A DNA stretch of 54,619 bases, taken from the NCBI GenBank assembly GCA_030065195.1, contig JASJDE010000003.1:1-54619 (forward strand). The letters run 5' to 3'. Made by a program: the position numbers and the translations under genes. This stretch comes from Erythrobacter sp. GTDB lineage: Bacteria; Pseudomonadota; Alphaproteobacteria; Sphingomonadales; Sphingomonadaceae. Below the pieces are notes generated by a model. The model made no database searches, was not told where the DNA came from, and saw only the letters and a list, made by a program, of their open reading frames with translations. Below, in pieces: positions 7,929-16,385 of this stretch; positions within the stretch are counted from its first letter, which is position 1; each line of letters begins with the position of its first letter.

Positions 7929-10664
7929 CTAGAATTCCCCGACCAGGCCGACTGTCAGCAACGCACCGCGCGGGTCGTGGACCCGGCTGTCGAAGCCGCC
8001 ATTCGTGGCAACCCGCGGTGCCGTCACATCGAAGATGTTGCGAGCGCCAACCGTCAGCTGCAGCAGGCGATCGCGATCGAAGAACTCGTTGATCGCGACA
8101 CTGTACTGGACGTCGACCCGGAAATCGCTGTCGATCTGAGCGTTGCCGTTCTGATCGTCGAGATAGCTGTCGATATAGCGACCGAAGATGTTGAACGAAT
8201 GCGCGCCGGTTTCGAGTTGCAGTCCGGCGTTGAAGCGCAGTTCAGGCGTGGGCGAGCCGAAGTTTGTGAAGTTGCGATTGCCAGCGCCGTCGATAATCGG
8301 TCCGCCGACCGCGGTCTGAAGGTCGTATTCGAACACGTAGTTGCCTTCGAAGCTCGGTGTGATCGTGCCGAACCCGGTATCGATCCGGTAGCGGACCGAG
8401 AAGTCCACGCCGGATGTGGTGACGCTCGCCGCGTTAACGTAGCTGTTGTTGACCTGAATGATCGTGCCCGCAGGGCTACGGATGACATTGGGGCCGTTCG
8501 GATCGCCATTCACGATCGATTGGGCGGCCGTCTGCACGATCGCATCTTCGAATTCGAAATTGTAGTAGTCGGCACTGATTTCGAACCCGAAGATCGGTTC
8601 GAGCGTGAAGCCGAGGTTGTAGGCCGTAGAATCCTCGGGAACGAGGTTCGGGTTGCCGACAGCGCGGACGGCGACAAAGGCATTGGCCCCGCCATTGGCC
8701 GGGTCGGAAACCTGTTGCAGCGTGGTCGACTGCCCTTGCAGCTGGAAGGTCGACGGTGCGCGGAACGAAGTCGAGAACGAACCGCGCAGCGACAGCCAAT
8801 CGGTCGGACGCACAAGCAAGGCGACCTTGGGATCGAGTGTATCGCCCCCTTCGTCGCCGTAATCTTCGAACCGAAGTGCCAATTGCAGGTCGACCCAATC
8901 CATGATCGGGACATTCAATTCGCCGAAAATGGCGTAGACATCCTGGCCACCGGAAAAGGCCTGTTCCCCGATAAGGAAGGCAAACCCGTCATTGAGCGTG
9001 ATATCGTCGAAATCCGCCGAAATCCGCTGATCGCGATATTGCGCACCGATGGCGATGCCGACCGGGCCGGCGGGCAGATCGAACAATTCGCCGGAGAAGA
9101 AGCCTTCGGCGACGAACAGCTCCGCACCACGGTTCGACTGGGAGAACTCGGTGATATATTCGAGCAGCGCCGCGTTGGCATTCGCGCCGCCTGCCAGCGC
9201 GGTGGCGAACGGGTTGAAGAAGGTTCCGTCGGCGGGGATGGTCGCACCGTTGGCGGTCAGGAACGGGTTGGAAGCGGTGCAGTCCAGTCCCGTGGCGGCA
9301 TTGAAGGCCGGGCTCGCATTGAAACCCCGCAGGGCACAGGCGAACCGATCGCGTACGGTGTCTTCCGTTGCTGCCTGGAACTGGTTGTCGGCATAGGTCA
9401 GGCTTACATTCCAGAGTCCGTTTGCAAGGAAACCATCGAAGTCACCTTCCAACGTGGTCGAAACGCGGAAGGTGTCAGATTCGAAGGTCGCAGGAGACAC
9501 TTCGCCGCCGTTGCCGCTGGCACGACCGAAGAACACGACATTCGCGCCGAACGGGTTGCTCGGATTGAAATCCGGAACGACCGCCTGGCCCAGTTGCAGG
9601 AACGGGAAGGTCGGAGAGTTGCCGCGGGTCGCTTCGTTCGTGGCGTAGCCGACTTCGGCGCTGAAGCGCACGGAATCCGAAAGATCAGCCTTGGCGGAAA
9701 CGAAGGCTGTCAGTCGCTGTTCGTCCGGGACGAGGTTGAAGAACTCGCCGAAATCGAAACCGCAGAAGCCGATCCCCTGCGGAACCAGCGGAGCGGTGGC
9801 GGCGCTCGCAGGGAGGGGGAAACCGCCTGCACCCGCGCATCCCGGATCGATGAACGGCGCCCCGGCCGGAACGCCGGGTACGCCAAAGAAAGCGCCGGGA
9901 TTGCCAAGCGCCGACGTATCGTCGGCCGGTTGCGACAGACGCCGTTCCGCTGTCGTGAGGGCCGAACGATCGACATAGCTGATCGCACCGATCAGGTTGA
10001 AATCGCCGACTTCGAATCCGGCCAGCGCCTGGATGTTGTATTCCGAATAGTCGCCGGTGCCGAGGTGCTCGGTGTACTCGCCGGAAACCAGCAGGCCTTC
10101 GTACCGGTCGCGCGTGATGAAGTTGACCACGCCGGCGACCGCGTCCGAACCGTAGAGCGAGGACGCGCCGTCCTTCAGGATCTCGACCCGTTCGACCGCG
10201 ATCAGGGGGACCAGCGAACTGGTGTCGACGAAGTTGATGCCGTCATTGGTCGGGGCTGCCGATAGGGTCTGCCGCTTGCCGTTGAGCAGGATCAGGGTCG
10301 AGGCGACGCCCAGTCCGCGCAGGTTGATGTTGGAGGTACCGGTTGTGCCGCCCTGGGTGAAAGCGTCCGGGTTGTTCTGCGCGCCGCTGTTGATCGTCAG
10401 CGACTGGGCGATCTCGCCGATGTTCTGCGCGCCAATGTCGGAAATGGCTTCTTGACCGATTGTCGCGAGCGGCGATGCGAGGTCGCCTTGCGACTGCCGA
10501 CGAATCCGCGAACCGGTAACGAGAATAGTGTTCTCGGTCGTCTCGGTGTTCTCTGCGGCCTCGTTTATCGTTTCGGCATCCTGAGCATGGGCGGCGAAGG
10601 GAAAAGTCGCTGCGGTGCACAGAAGGAGTGCGGTCAGGGACCGCGTGGGGGTAATCAATGCCAT
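7929..10664 (-). CDS. TonB-dependent outer-membrane receptor
   Basis: A 911-residue outer-membrane receptor. The ATG at 10662-10664 is chosen because it follows a strong GGGAGAGAG site and begins a clear signal peptide (MALITPTRSLTALLLC, cleavage after AAHA). A plug domain follows (about residues 40-170, with SNINLRGLGVASTLILLNGK and VERVEILKDGASSLYGSDAV), then a 22-strand-type barrel ending in phenylalanine, as outer-membrane barrels do. Glycine/asparagine-rich loops and several Cys-containing extracellular loops are present. Receptors of this sphingomonad subfamily import oligosaccharides, peptides or other nutrients; the substrate cannot be read here. No TonB box enzyme partner or regulator is adjacent. 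Confidence 0.95.
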   Translation of the reverse strand: MALITPTRSLTALLLCTAATFPFAAHAQDAETINEAAENTETTENTILVTGSRIRRQSQGDLASPLATIGQEAISDIGAQNIGEIAQSLTINSGAQNNPDAFTQGGTTGTSNINLRGLGVASTLILLNGKRQTLSAAPTNDGINFVDTSSLVPLIAVERVEILKDGASSLYGSDAVAGVVNFITRDRYEGLLVSGEYTEHLGTGDYSEYNIQALAGFEVGDFNLIGAISYVDRSALTTAERRLSQPADDTSALGNPGAFFGVPGVPAGAPFIDPGCAGAGGFPLPASAATAPLVPQGIGFCGFDFGEFFNLVPDEQRLTAFVSAKADLSDSVRFSAEVGYATNEATRGNSPTFPFLQLGQAVVPDFNPSNPFGANVVFFGRASGNGGEVSPATFESDTFRVSTTLEGDFDGFLANGLWNVSLTYADNQFQAATEDTVRDRFACALRGFNASPAFNAATGLDCTASNPFLTANGATIPADGTFFNPFATALAGGANANAALLEYITEFSQSNRGAELFVAEGFFSGELFDLPAGPVGIAIGAQYRDQRISADFDDITLNDGFAFLIGEQAFSGGQDVYAIFGELNVPIMDWVDLQLALRFEDYGDEGGDTLDPKVALLVRPTDWLSLRGSFSTSFRAPSTFQLQGQSTTLQQVSDPANGGANAFVAVRAVGNPNLVPEDSTAYNLGFTLEPIFGFEISADYYNFEFEDAIVQTAAQSIVNGDPNGPNVIRSPAGTIIQVNNSYVNAASVTTSGVDFSVRYRIDTGFGTITPSFEGNYVFEYDLQTAVGGPIIDGAGNRNFTNFGSPTPELRFNAGLQLETGAHSFNIFGRYIDSYLDDQNGNAQIDSDFRVDVQYSVAINEFFDRDRLLQLTVGARNIFDVTAPRVATNGGFDSRVHDPRGALLTVGLVGEF

Positions 10665-10697
10665 TATGTCTCTCTCCCTGAGATAAGGGCGTTGGGG

Positions 10698-10724
10698 ATT
10701 ATAAAGTAAGTTCGCTACGCGCAA
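10698..10724 (-). promoter_or_regulatory. Candidate promoter of the TonB receptor gene
   Basis: On the minus strand a perfect TATAAT (10698-10703) lies 34 bases before the start codon. TTGCGC is 15 bases further upstream, a short spacing for sigma-70. The position, AT-richness and match to the -10 box support it; the -35 is uncertain. Confidence 0.45.
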
Positions 10725-10781
10725 CCTAAATTGCGACAAGCCCATTAGCATGGGAAAGCCGTAACGGGAATCGCTTGCGGG

Positions 10782-13541
10782 CTAAGCCGTCTCGTGCTCC
10801 CGCTGGCGTTCATCGCTGGCCGCGTCCAGCAGCACGGTTTCGATCTCTTTCAGACGCTCCGGCGTCGTGATCTTTCCGCCCGTCAGATCGGTCACGTAGA
10901 ATGTGTCCGCTGCGCTTTCGCCATACGCGGTGATGTGGGCCGATTGGACGATCAGGTTGGCCCTGAACAGTGCGTGGGCGAGCCGGTTGAGCAAGGCCGG
11001 GCGATCGCGTGCGGTGACTTCGATTACGGTGAAGTTGTTCGACGCGGAATTGTCGAAATTGACTCGCGGTGCGACATCGAAAGTCTTTGCACGCGAGTGG
11101 GAAAGCGGGCGAGCGGCCAGCTTTGGGACCAACTCCACATTTGCGAGCAAGGCATCGCGAATGCCCTTCTTGAGTCGCGCGATCTGGGTCTCCTCCCGAA
11201 ATGCCTCTCCATGCAGGTCCTGCACCAGGAAGTTGTCGACCGCATAGCCGTTCATGGCGGTGTGGATGCGCGCGTCGATGATGTTCGCGCCGGCGAGATG
11301 GATGCCGCCGGCGATCCGGTAGAACAGGCCCGGATGGTCCGAAGCGATGACGCTGACCAGGGTCGCCCCGCGCTCTTCATCGGCTTCGCAATGGATCGAG
11401 AGATGGTCTTCGATCCGCCGCGCTTCTTCGTACTGGATCAGGTTCTTGGCGATAATATCTTCGGGTTCGGCGATCCAGTAGGCATCGCTCATCATCTCTC
11501 CGACTTCGCCGATCAGGTCCGATTTCGCACCCAGCACCTGTGCGACCGCGATCTTCTTGGCCTTGACCCGTTCCGCCCTGCCGTGACGTTTGTGGCCGAG
11601 CCGGAGGCGCTCCTGTGCGGCGTCGTAGAGTTCTCCGAGCAATTGACCCTTCCAGCTGTTCCACGTCCCCGGCCCGACCGCCCGGATATCGACCGCGGTA
11701 AGGATCGCGAGGTTGCGCAGCCGATCGAGTGTTTTCACCTCGGCGACGAAGTCTTCGATGGTCTTGGGATCGGTCAGGTCGCGCTTCTGCGCGGTCGAGC
11801 TCATCAGCAGGTGTTGCAAAACGAGCCAGGCAACGAGTTCGGTTTCCTTGTCGTCGAGCCCGAAGCGCGGGCAAAGCTGGTGCGCGACCTCGGCACCCAA
11901 GATTGAATGGTCGCCGCCTCGCCCTTTGGCGATATCATGGAGCAGTACGGCGACGAACAGCGCCCTTCGCGAGGAAACCCTGTGGATCTGCCGGGTCGCA
12001 CGCGGGTGATCCTTCTTGAGCAATCCGCGTTCGATCTGGCTGAGCAGGCCGATCGCACGGATCGTGTGTTCGTCGACAGTGTAGTGATGGTACATGTCGA
12101 ATTGCATCTGCGCGTTGACCCGGCCGAAGTCCGGAACGAAACGCCCGAACACGCCGGCTTCGTTCATCCAGCGCAGCGCCGTTTCCGGGTCGTTGCGGCC
12201 GCCCAGCAAGTCGAGGAACAGCGCATTTGCACGCTTGTCCTTGCGCACCGAAGCTTTGATGAGCTTCGAATCCCGATCTGCCTGGCGCATCGTATCGGGA
12301 TGGACTTCCAGTCCCTCGGCCTCGGCGAGCTGGAAAATCTCTACCAGACGCACCGGGTCCTTTTCGAACCAGTCATCGCTTGGCGCCCTGATCCGACCGC
12401 CGTCGACCACGTAGCCCTTCAGGTTTCGCGGCCTCGCATTCCACCCGGCAAAAAAGCCGCCGCGCACGCGCTTTCGGGCAAATTCTTCGTCGAGATGCGC
12501 GAGAAAGACCCCGGTGAGGTTGCCGACCCGTTTCACCTGCAGGAAATAGAACTGCATGAACCGTTCGACGGCGCTCTTCCCGGGCCTGTCGGCGAAGTTC
12601 ATTCGCGCTGCCACTTCGCGCTGCAGATCGAAGGTCAGGCGGTCTTCGGCGCGTCCCGTGATCGTGTGCATGTGGCTGCGAACGGCGAGCAGGAAGCCTT
12701 CCGCCCTGCGAAAGCTGCGATACTCCGTCGGCGTCAGCAGACCGACGCCGACGAGTTCGGCTGCCGTGTCCGCCCGGTGAATGTACTTTCCGATCCAGTA
12801 CAAGGTCTGCAGATCGCGAAGACCGCCCTTGCCGTCCTTGACATTGGGTTCGACGACGTAGCGGCTGTCACCCATGCGTTTGTGGCGCTGGTTTCGTTCT
12901 TCCAGCTTCTGCGTCAAGAACAGGCGTTCGCTGCCCTTGACCACATCGTTCCAGAAGCGCTGACGGAGCTCTTCGTAAAGCTCCTGGTCGCCCCACACCA
13001 ATCGCCCTTCCAGAAGCGCGGTGCGGATGGTCAGGTCTTCCTTCGCCATTTTCATGCTGTCGGCGACAGTGCGGCTCGAATGCCCGACCGTGAGACCAAG
13101 GTCCCATAAAAGATACAGCATCGCCTCAATGACCTGTTCGCACCACGGCGCTCGCTTCATCGGTGTGATGAAGGCGATATCGACATCGGAGTGCGGAGCC
13201 ATCTCGGCGCGCCCGTAGCCGCCGACCGCCAGGATCGCGAGCCGCTCGGCGGCGGTGCGATTGGGGACCGGGTAAACGAACTCGACCACGTAATCATGGA
13301 TTACCCGCACGAGCTGATCGATCAGGAACGAATGGCCTTGGACGCATTCATATCCGGCCGAAGGCTTTTCGGTGAGCCTTTCGCCGAGCTCCCGCCTTCC
13401 CCTTTCGAGCGCATTGCGCAACGCTTCGAGGATCGCCGGACGCGCGGACGCGCCCTGGTCCGTGGCCAAGCCTACGATCTGTTCCGCCAATGCCCGGCGA
13501 TCAAGGATGGCGCGCTGGTTCGGGACGCGCTGCGTGCTCAT
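10782..13541 (-). CDS. glnD: Bifunctional uridylyltransferase/uridylyl-removing enzyme GlnD
   Basis: A 919-residue sensor of glutamine that uridylylates and de-uridylylates PII proteins, setting nitrogen assimilation. Domains in order: nucleotidyltransferase with GGYGRAEMAPHSDVDIAF at residues about 107-124 (the G-rich loop and the DVD metal site); a GlnD linker region; an HD hydrolase domain with VLLHDIAKGRGGDHS; and two C-terminal ACT domains (SVIASDHPGLFYRIAGGI and IEVTARDRPALLNRLAHAL) that bind glutamine. The length is usual for alphaproteobacteria. The ATG at 13539-13541 gives MSTQRVPNQ. It is the second gene after the acyl-CoA ligase on the same strand (42-base gap), so they may be co-transcribed, though functionally unrelated. 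Confidence 0.97.
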   Translation of the reverse strand: MSTQRVPNQRAILDRRALAEQIVGLATDQGASARPAILEALRNALERGRRELGERLTEKPSAGYECVQGHSFLIDQLVRVIHDYVVEFVYPVPNRTAAERLAILAVGGYGRAEMAPHSDVDIAFITPMKRAPWCEQVIEAMLYLLWDLGLTVGHSSRTVADSMKMAKEDLTIRTALLEGRLVWGDQELYEELRQRFWNDVVKGSERLFLTQKLEERNQRHKRMGDSRYVVEPNVKDGKGGLRDLQTLYWIGKYIHRADTAAELVGVGLLTPTEYRSFRRAEGFLLAVRSHMHTITGRAEDRLTFDLQREVAARMNFADRPGKSAVERFMQFYFLQVKRVGNLTGVFLAHLDEEFARKRVRGGFFAGWNARPRNLKGYVVDGGRIRAPSDDWFEKDPVRLVEIFQLAEAEGLEVHPDTMRQADRDSKLIKASVRKDKRANALFLDLLGGRNDPETALRWMNEAGVFGRFVPDFGRVNAQMQFDMYHHYTVDEHTIRAIGLLSQIERGLLKKDHPRATRQIHRVSSRRALFVAVLLHDIAKGRGGDHSILGAEVAHQLCPRFGLDDKETELVAWLVLQHLLMSSTAQKRDLTDPKTIEDFVAEVKTLDRLRNLAILTAVDIRAVGPGTWNSWKGQLLGELYDAAQERLRLGHKRHGRAERVKAKKIAVAQVLGAKSDLIGEVGEMMSDAYWIAEPEDIIAKNLIQYEEARRIEDHLSIHCEADEERGATLVSVIASDHPGLFYRIAGGIHLAGANIIDARIHTAMNGYAVDNFLVQDLHGEAFREETQIARLKKGIRDALLANVELVPKLAARPLSHSRAKTFDVAPRVNFDNSASNNFTVIEVTARDRPALLNRLAHALFRANLIVQSAHITAYGESAADTFYVTDLTGGKITTPERLKEIETVLLDAASDERQREHETA

Positions 13542-13583
13542 CGGTTCGGCCTCAGGTGTGCCGGTGAGACGCTGCGCGACCGA

Positions 13584-15305
13584 TCATGCGGCGATCAATT
13601 CACCGGCGAACTGCTGACGCACGGTGCGTTTGTCGATCTTCTGCGTCCCGAGGCGCGGGAGCACTTCGCTGGCAATCCAGATATGCTCTTCGAGCGGGAC
13701 CTTGAACGGCGCAATCCTGCTGAGCAGGAATTCGCGCAGTTCGCCGGCGCTCATCGCGTCGCGTCCGGACTTGACCCGGAAGACCGCCGCCGGGACTTCG
13801 CCCATGCGCTCGTCCGGAATGCCGAACACGGAACACTCGGCAATGTCGTCATGTGCGTAGATCGCGTCTTCGACTTCGATGCAGGAGATATTCTCGCCGC
13901 CGCGGATGATGATGTCCTTTTTGCGATCAACGATGAAAAGATATTCGTCCTCGTCGAGATAGCCGAGATCGCCGGTGCGGAAATACTGATCGTCGGTGAA
14001 CGCGGCCGAGGTTGCCTCGTCGTTGTTCCAATAGCCGCGGAAATTGGCGATCGAACGGATGCACACTTCACCGACGGAGCCTTGCGGCAGCTTGTTGCCA
14101 TCGTCGTCGAGGATCGCGAGATCGACCATCGGGAGGCTCGCACGACCGGTCGAGCCGGGCTTGGCCATGTAGTTCTCGTTGAAATTGCCGCATCCGACCG
14201 CATTGGTCTCGGTCAGGCCGTAGCCTAGTAGCGGGAATCCCTCCGGGAAGGCTTCCTTGATCTTGGTGACGTGCTCGACCGGGCGCGGCGCGCCGCCTGC
14301 GGCGAAGCTCTTGCACGCCGACAGGTCGTACTTTTCGCGATCGGGATGGTTGGCGATCTCGTAGCTCATCAACGGAACACCGACGAAATAGGTGACCTTT
14401 TCTTCCGCCATCAGGCGCAAAGCTTCGGCGGCATTCCATTTCGGCATCAGCACGAGTTTGCGCGCAATCGCGTAGCTCTGGAGGAACAGCGGCACTTCAC
14501 CGGTGACGTGGAACAGCGGAACCGCGACCAATGCGCTGGGCTGATCGGACACGTCCTGCCCCTGGCTTTCGAGCAGGATCTTCGCCATCGCGCTTTGACT
14601 GACATAGCTCATCACACCGTGGACAACGCCGCGATGATCCGACCACGCGCCTTTCGATTTGCCGGTCGAGCCCGACGTGTAGAGGATCGTTGCGAGATCG
14701 TCCGGTCCGAGCTGTCCAAGCATCGCCATCGCGATGGATGGTGCATCCGCACCCGGAGCGGCCCAGGTATTCGCAAGCCCTTCGGCCGGTGCCTTGTCGT
14801 GATCGAAGAGCACGAGCGAGGCCTTGTGCGGATTGTCTTCAAGTCGTGCAGCGCGTCCGGTATCGGCGAGCACGACTTTGCATTCGGCAAGGTCGATCCC
14901 GTAGGCCAATTCCTCGCCCGACCAGAAACCGTTGAGCAGGGTCGCGCAGCCGCCGGCCATCACGATTCCCATGTATGCGACGATCCAATTGGCCGAGTTT
15001 CGCGCTGCGATCCCGACACGATCGCCCTTTTCGACGCCATGCTGGGTTGCCAATCCCTGCGCCACACAGACGCCTGCGGCATAGGCTTCGCCGAATGTCA
15101 TCCGGATATCGCCATCGACGAGGAACGGCACATCCTTATGCTCGTTGCAGAAATGCGCGAAGTAGTGAGCCAAGGTTGGAGGAGTCACGGCGAAGGCCGG
15201 AATCTCAACGCCGCCACGTTCGAATGGAACCGTAGCGAAGGGTTGCCCTTCCTTGGTCAGCTCGCCGATGATCTTTTCAAGCGCCATGTCCAGCTGCGTG
15301 GGCAT
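13584..15305 (-). CDS. AMP-binding acyl-CoA ligase (class I adenylate-forming)
   Basis: A 573-residue ANL-superfamily enzyme that activates a carboxylic acid as an acyl-adenylate and transfers it to CoA. The P-loop ILYTSGSTGKSKGA is at about 207-220, YGLTETNAV is the A5 motif, FRTGDLGYLDEDEYLFIVDR the A7/A8 region, and KKDIIIRGGENIS the hinge. The catalytic lysine is in TQKIDKR near the C-terminus. The ATG at 15303-15305 has GGAGAG eight bases upstream; a TTG 21 bases earlier is weaker. The substrate is most likely a medium or long fatty acid, but cannot be fixed from motifs. It diverges from lgt over 171 bases. Confidence 0.9.
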   Translation of the reverse strand: MPTQLDMALEKIIGELTKEGQPFATVPFERGGVEIPAFAVTPPTLAHYFAHFCNEHKDVPFLVDGDIRMTFGEAYAAGVCVAQGLATQHGVEKGDRVGIAARNSANWIVAYMGIVMAGGCATLLNGFWSGEELAYGIDLAECKVVLADTGRAARLEDNPHKASLVLFDHDKAPAEGLANTWAAPGADAPSIAMAMLGQLGPDDLATILYTSGSTGKSKGAWSDHRGVVHGVMSYVSQSAMAKILLESQGQDVSDQPSALVAVPLFHVTGEVPLFLQSYAIARKLVLMPKWNAAEALRLMAEEKVTYFVGVPLMSYEIANHPDREKYDLSACKSFAAGGAPRPVEHVTKIKEAFPEGFPLLGYGLTETNAVGCGNFNENYMAKPGSTGRASLPMVDLAILDDDGNKLPQGSVGEVCIRSIANFRGYWNNDEATSAAFTDDQYFRTGDLGYLDEDEYLFIVDRKKDIIIRGGENISCIEVEDAIYAHDDIAECSVFGIPDERMGEVPAAVFRVKSGRDAMSAGELREFLLSRIAPFKVPLEEHIWIASEVLPRLGTQKIDKRTVRQQFAGELIAA

Positions 15306-15476
15306 CCGAATCACTCTCCTACTCAAGTCTGCACAACCGTTCGACGGTGCCGCCGCTGAGCGACACCTGAATAATGATGGCGCGCGTTAGGCTTTCCCCA
15401 GACCATTCGCTATGCCAAAAGCCGCGCCGACAGATGCGCCGATGCGGCATCTCATCGCTATTAAGAGGTTAGTTTC

Positions 15477-16385
15477 GTGCTGTCACTACTTGCCGCGAGC
15501 GGCGCCGTCGATCCGATCTACTGGTCGGATCTGGGAATGAAACCCGGGATCGATATCTTTGGATTCTTCACGCTGCGCTTCTATTCGTTGGCTTACTTGA
15601 TCGGTGTGATCTTCGCCTATTGGCACACATCGAAGATGCTCAAGGCTCCCGGCGCTCCGATGGCGCAGCGTCACGTGGACGACCTGTTCTTCTACTGCAC
15701 TTTGGGTGTGATCCTGGGTGGACGGCTGGGTTATGCCGCGTTCTACACCGGAGGCGAAACGGGTATCCCAAGCGCCTTCACCGATTTTTCGGGCGAAGGC
15801 CTCGTCAGTTGGAAACTGCTGCGCATGTGGGATGGCGGAATGAGCTTCCACGGCGGGTTGATGGGGGTGGTCGCTGCAATCGTGTTCGTCACCTGGCGCG
15901 ACAAACTCAACTTCCTGCGAGTGTGCGACTACATCGCCGTAAGCGTGCCTATGGGGATGCTCCTTGGGCGGCTTGCCAATTTCAACAATGGCGAGCTTTG
16001 GGGCCGCCAGACCGATGTTGCGTGGGGGATGGTCTTCCCTGGAGCGGGGGAAGTCGTTCGTCACCCAAGCCAATTGTACCAGGCGGGGCTCGAAGGGCTC
16101 GCTCTGCTGGTGGTGCTGATGCTTCTTTTCTGGAAGACGAAGGCGCGGTATCGTCCGGGCTTCCTCGTCGGTGTTTTCACGCTCGGGATGGGTGTGGCCC
16201 GCTTCGTTAACGAATTTTTCCGCGAACCCGATGCACAACTGGCTGACTTTGCAATTCGAACCGGGCTATCGATGGGGCAATGGCTGTCCGTACCGCTGAT
16301 ACTGATTGGATTGATTGTCACGCTTTACGCGGTGACCCGCAAACCTGTGGGTACGGGGGCGGGGAGTTCGCCCGCGACGGCCTGA
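15477..16385 (+). CDS. lgt: Prolipoprotein diacylglyceryl transferase
   Basis: A 302-residue inner-membrane enzyme that moves diacylglyceryl from phosphatidylglycerol to the lipobox cysteine of prolipoproteins. There are about seven membrane segments. Family marks are RFYSLAYLIGVIFAYW near the N-terminus, GGRLGYAAFY, MSFHGGLMG (catalytic His region) and the signature GMLLGRLANFNNGELWGR, then HPSQLYQAGLEG. A GTG start at 15477 is used, placed directly before the first conserved residues. The last residues (GTGAGSSPATA) are unconserved. The following methyltransferase reading frame is open on the same strand and overlaps the lgt end. Confidence 0.96.
   Translation: MLSLLAASGAVDPIYWSDLGMKPGIDIFGFFTLRFYSLAYLIGVIFAYWHTSKMLKAPGAPMAQRHVDDLFFYCTLGVILGGRLGYAAFYTGGETGIPSAFTDFSGEGLVSWKLLRMWDGGMSFHGGLMGVVAAIVFVTWRDKLNFLRVCDYIAVSVPMGMLLGRLANFNNGELWGRQTDVAWGMVFPGAGEVVRHPSQLYQAGLEGLALLVVLMLLFWKTKARYRPGFLVGVFTLGMGVARFVNEFFREPDAQLADFAIRTGLSMGQWLSVPLILIGLIVTLYAVTRKPVGTGAGSSPATA

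Noticed and set aside
7977..10265. Long plus-strand open frame (762 residues) antisense to the TonB receptor
   Set aside because: GC-rich antisense shadow with Arg/Asp/Val-rich sequence and no domain; the TonB receptor on the other strand is complete.
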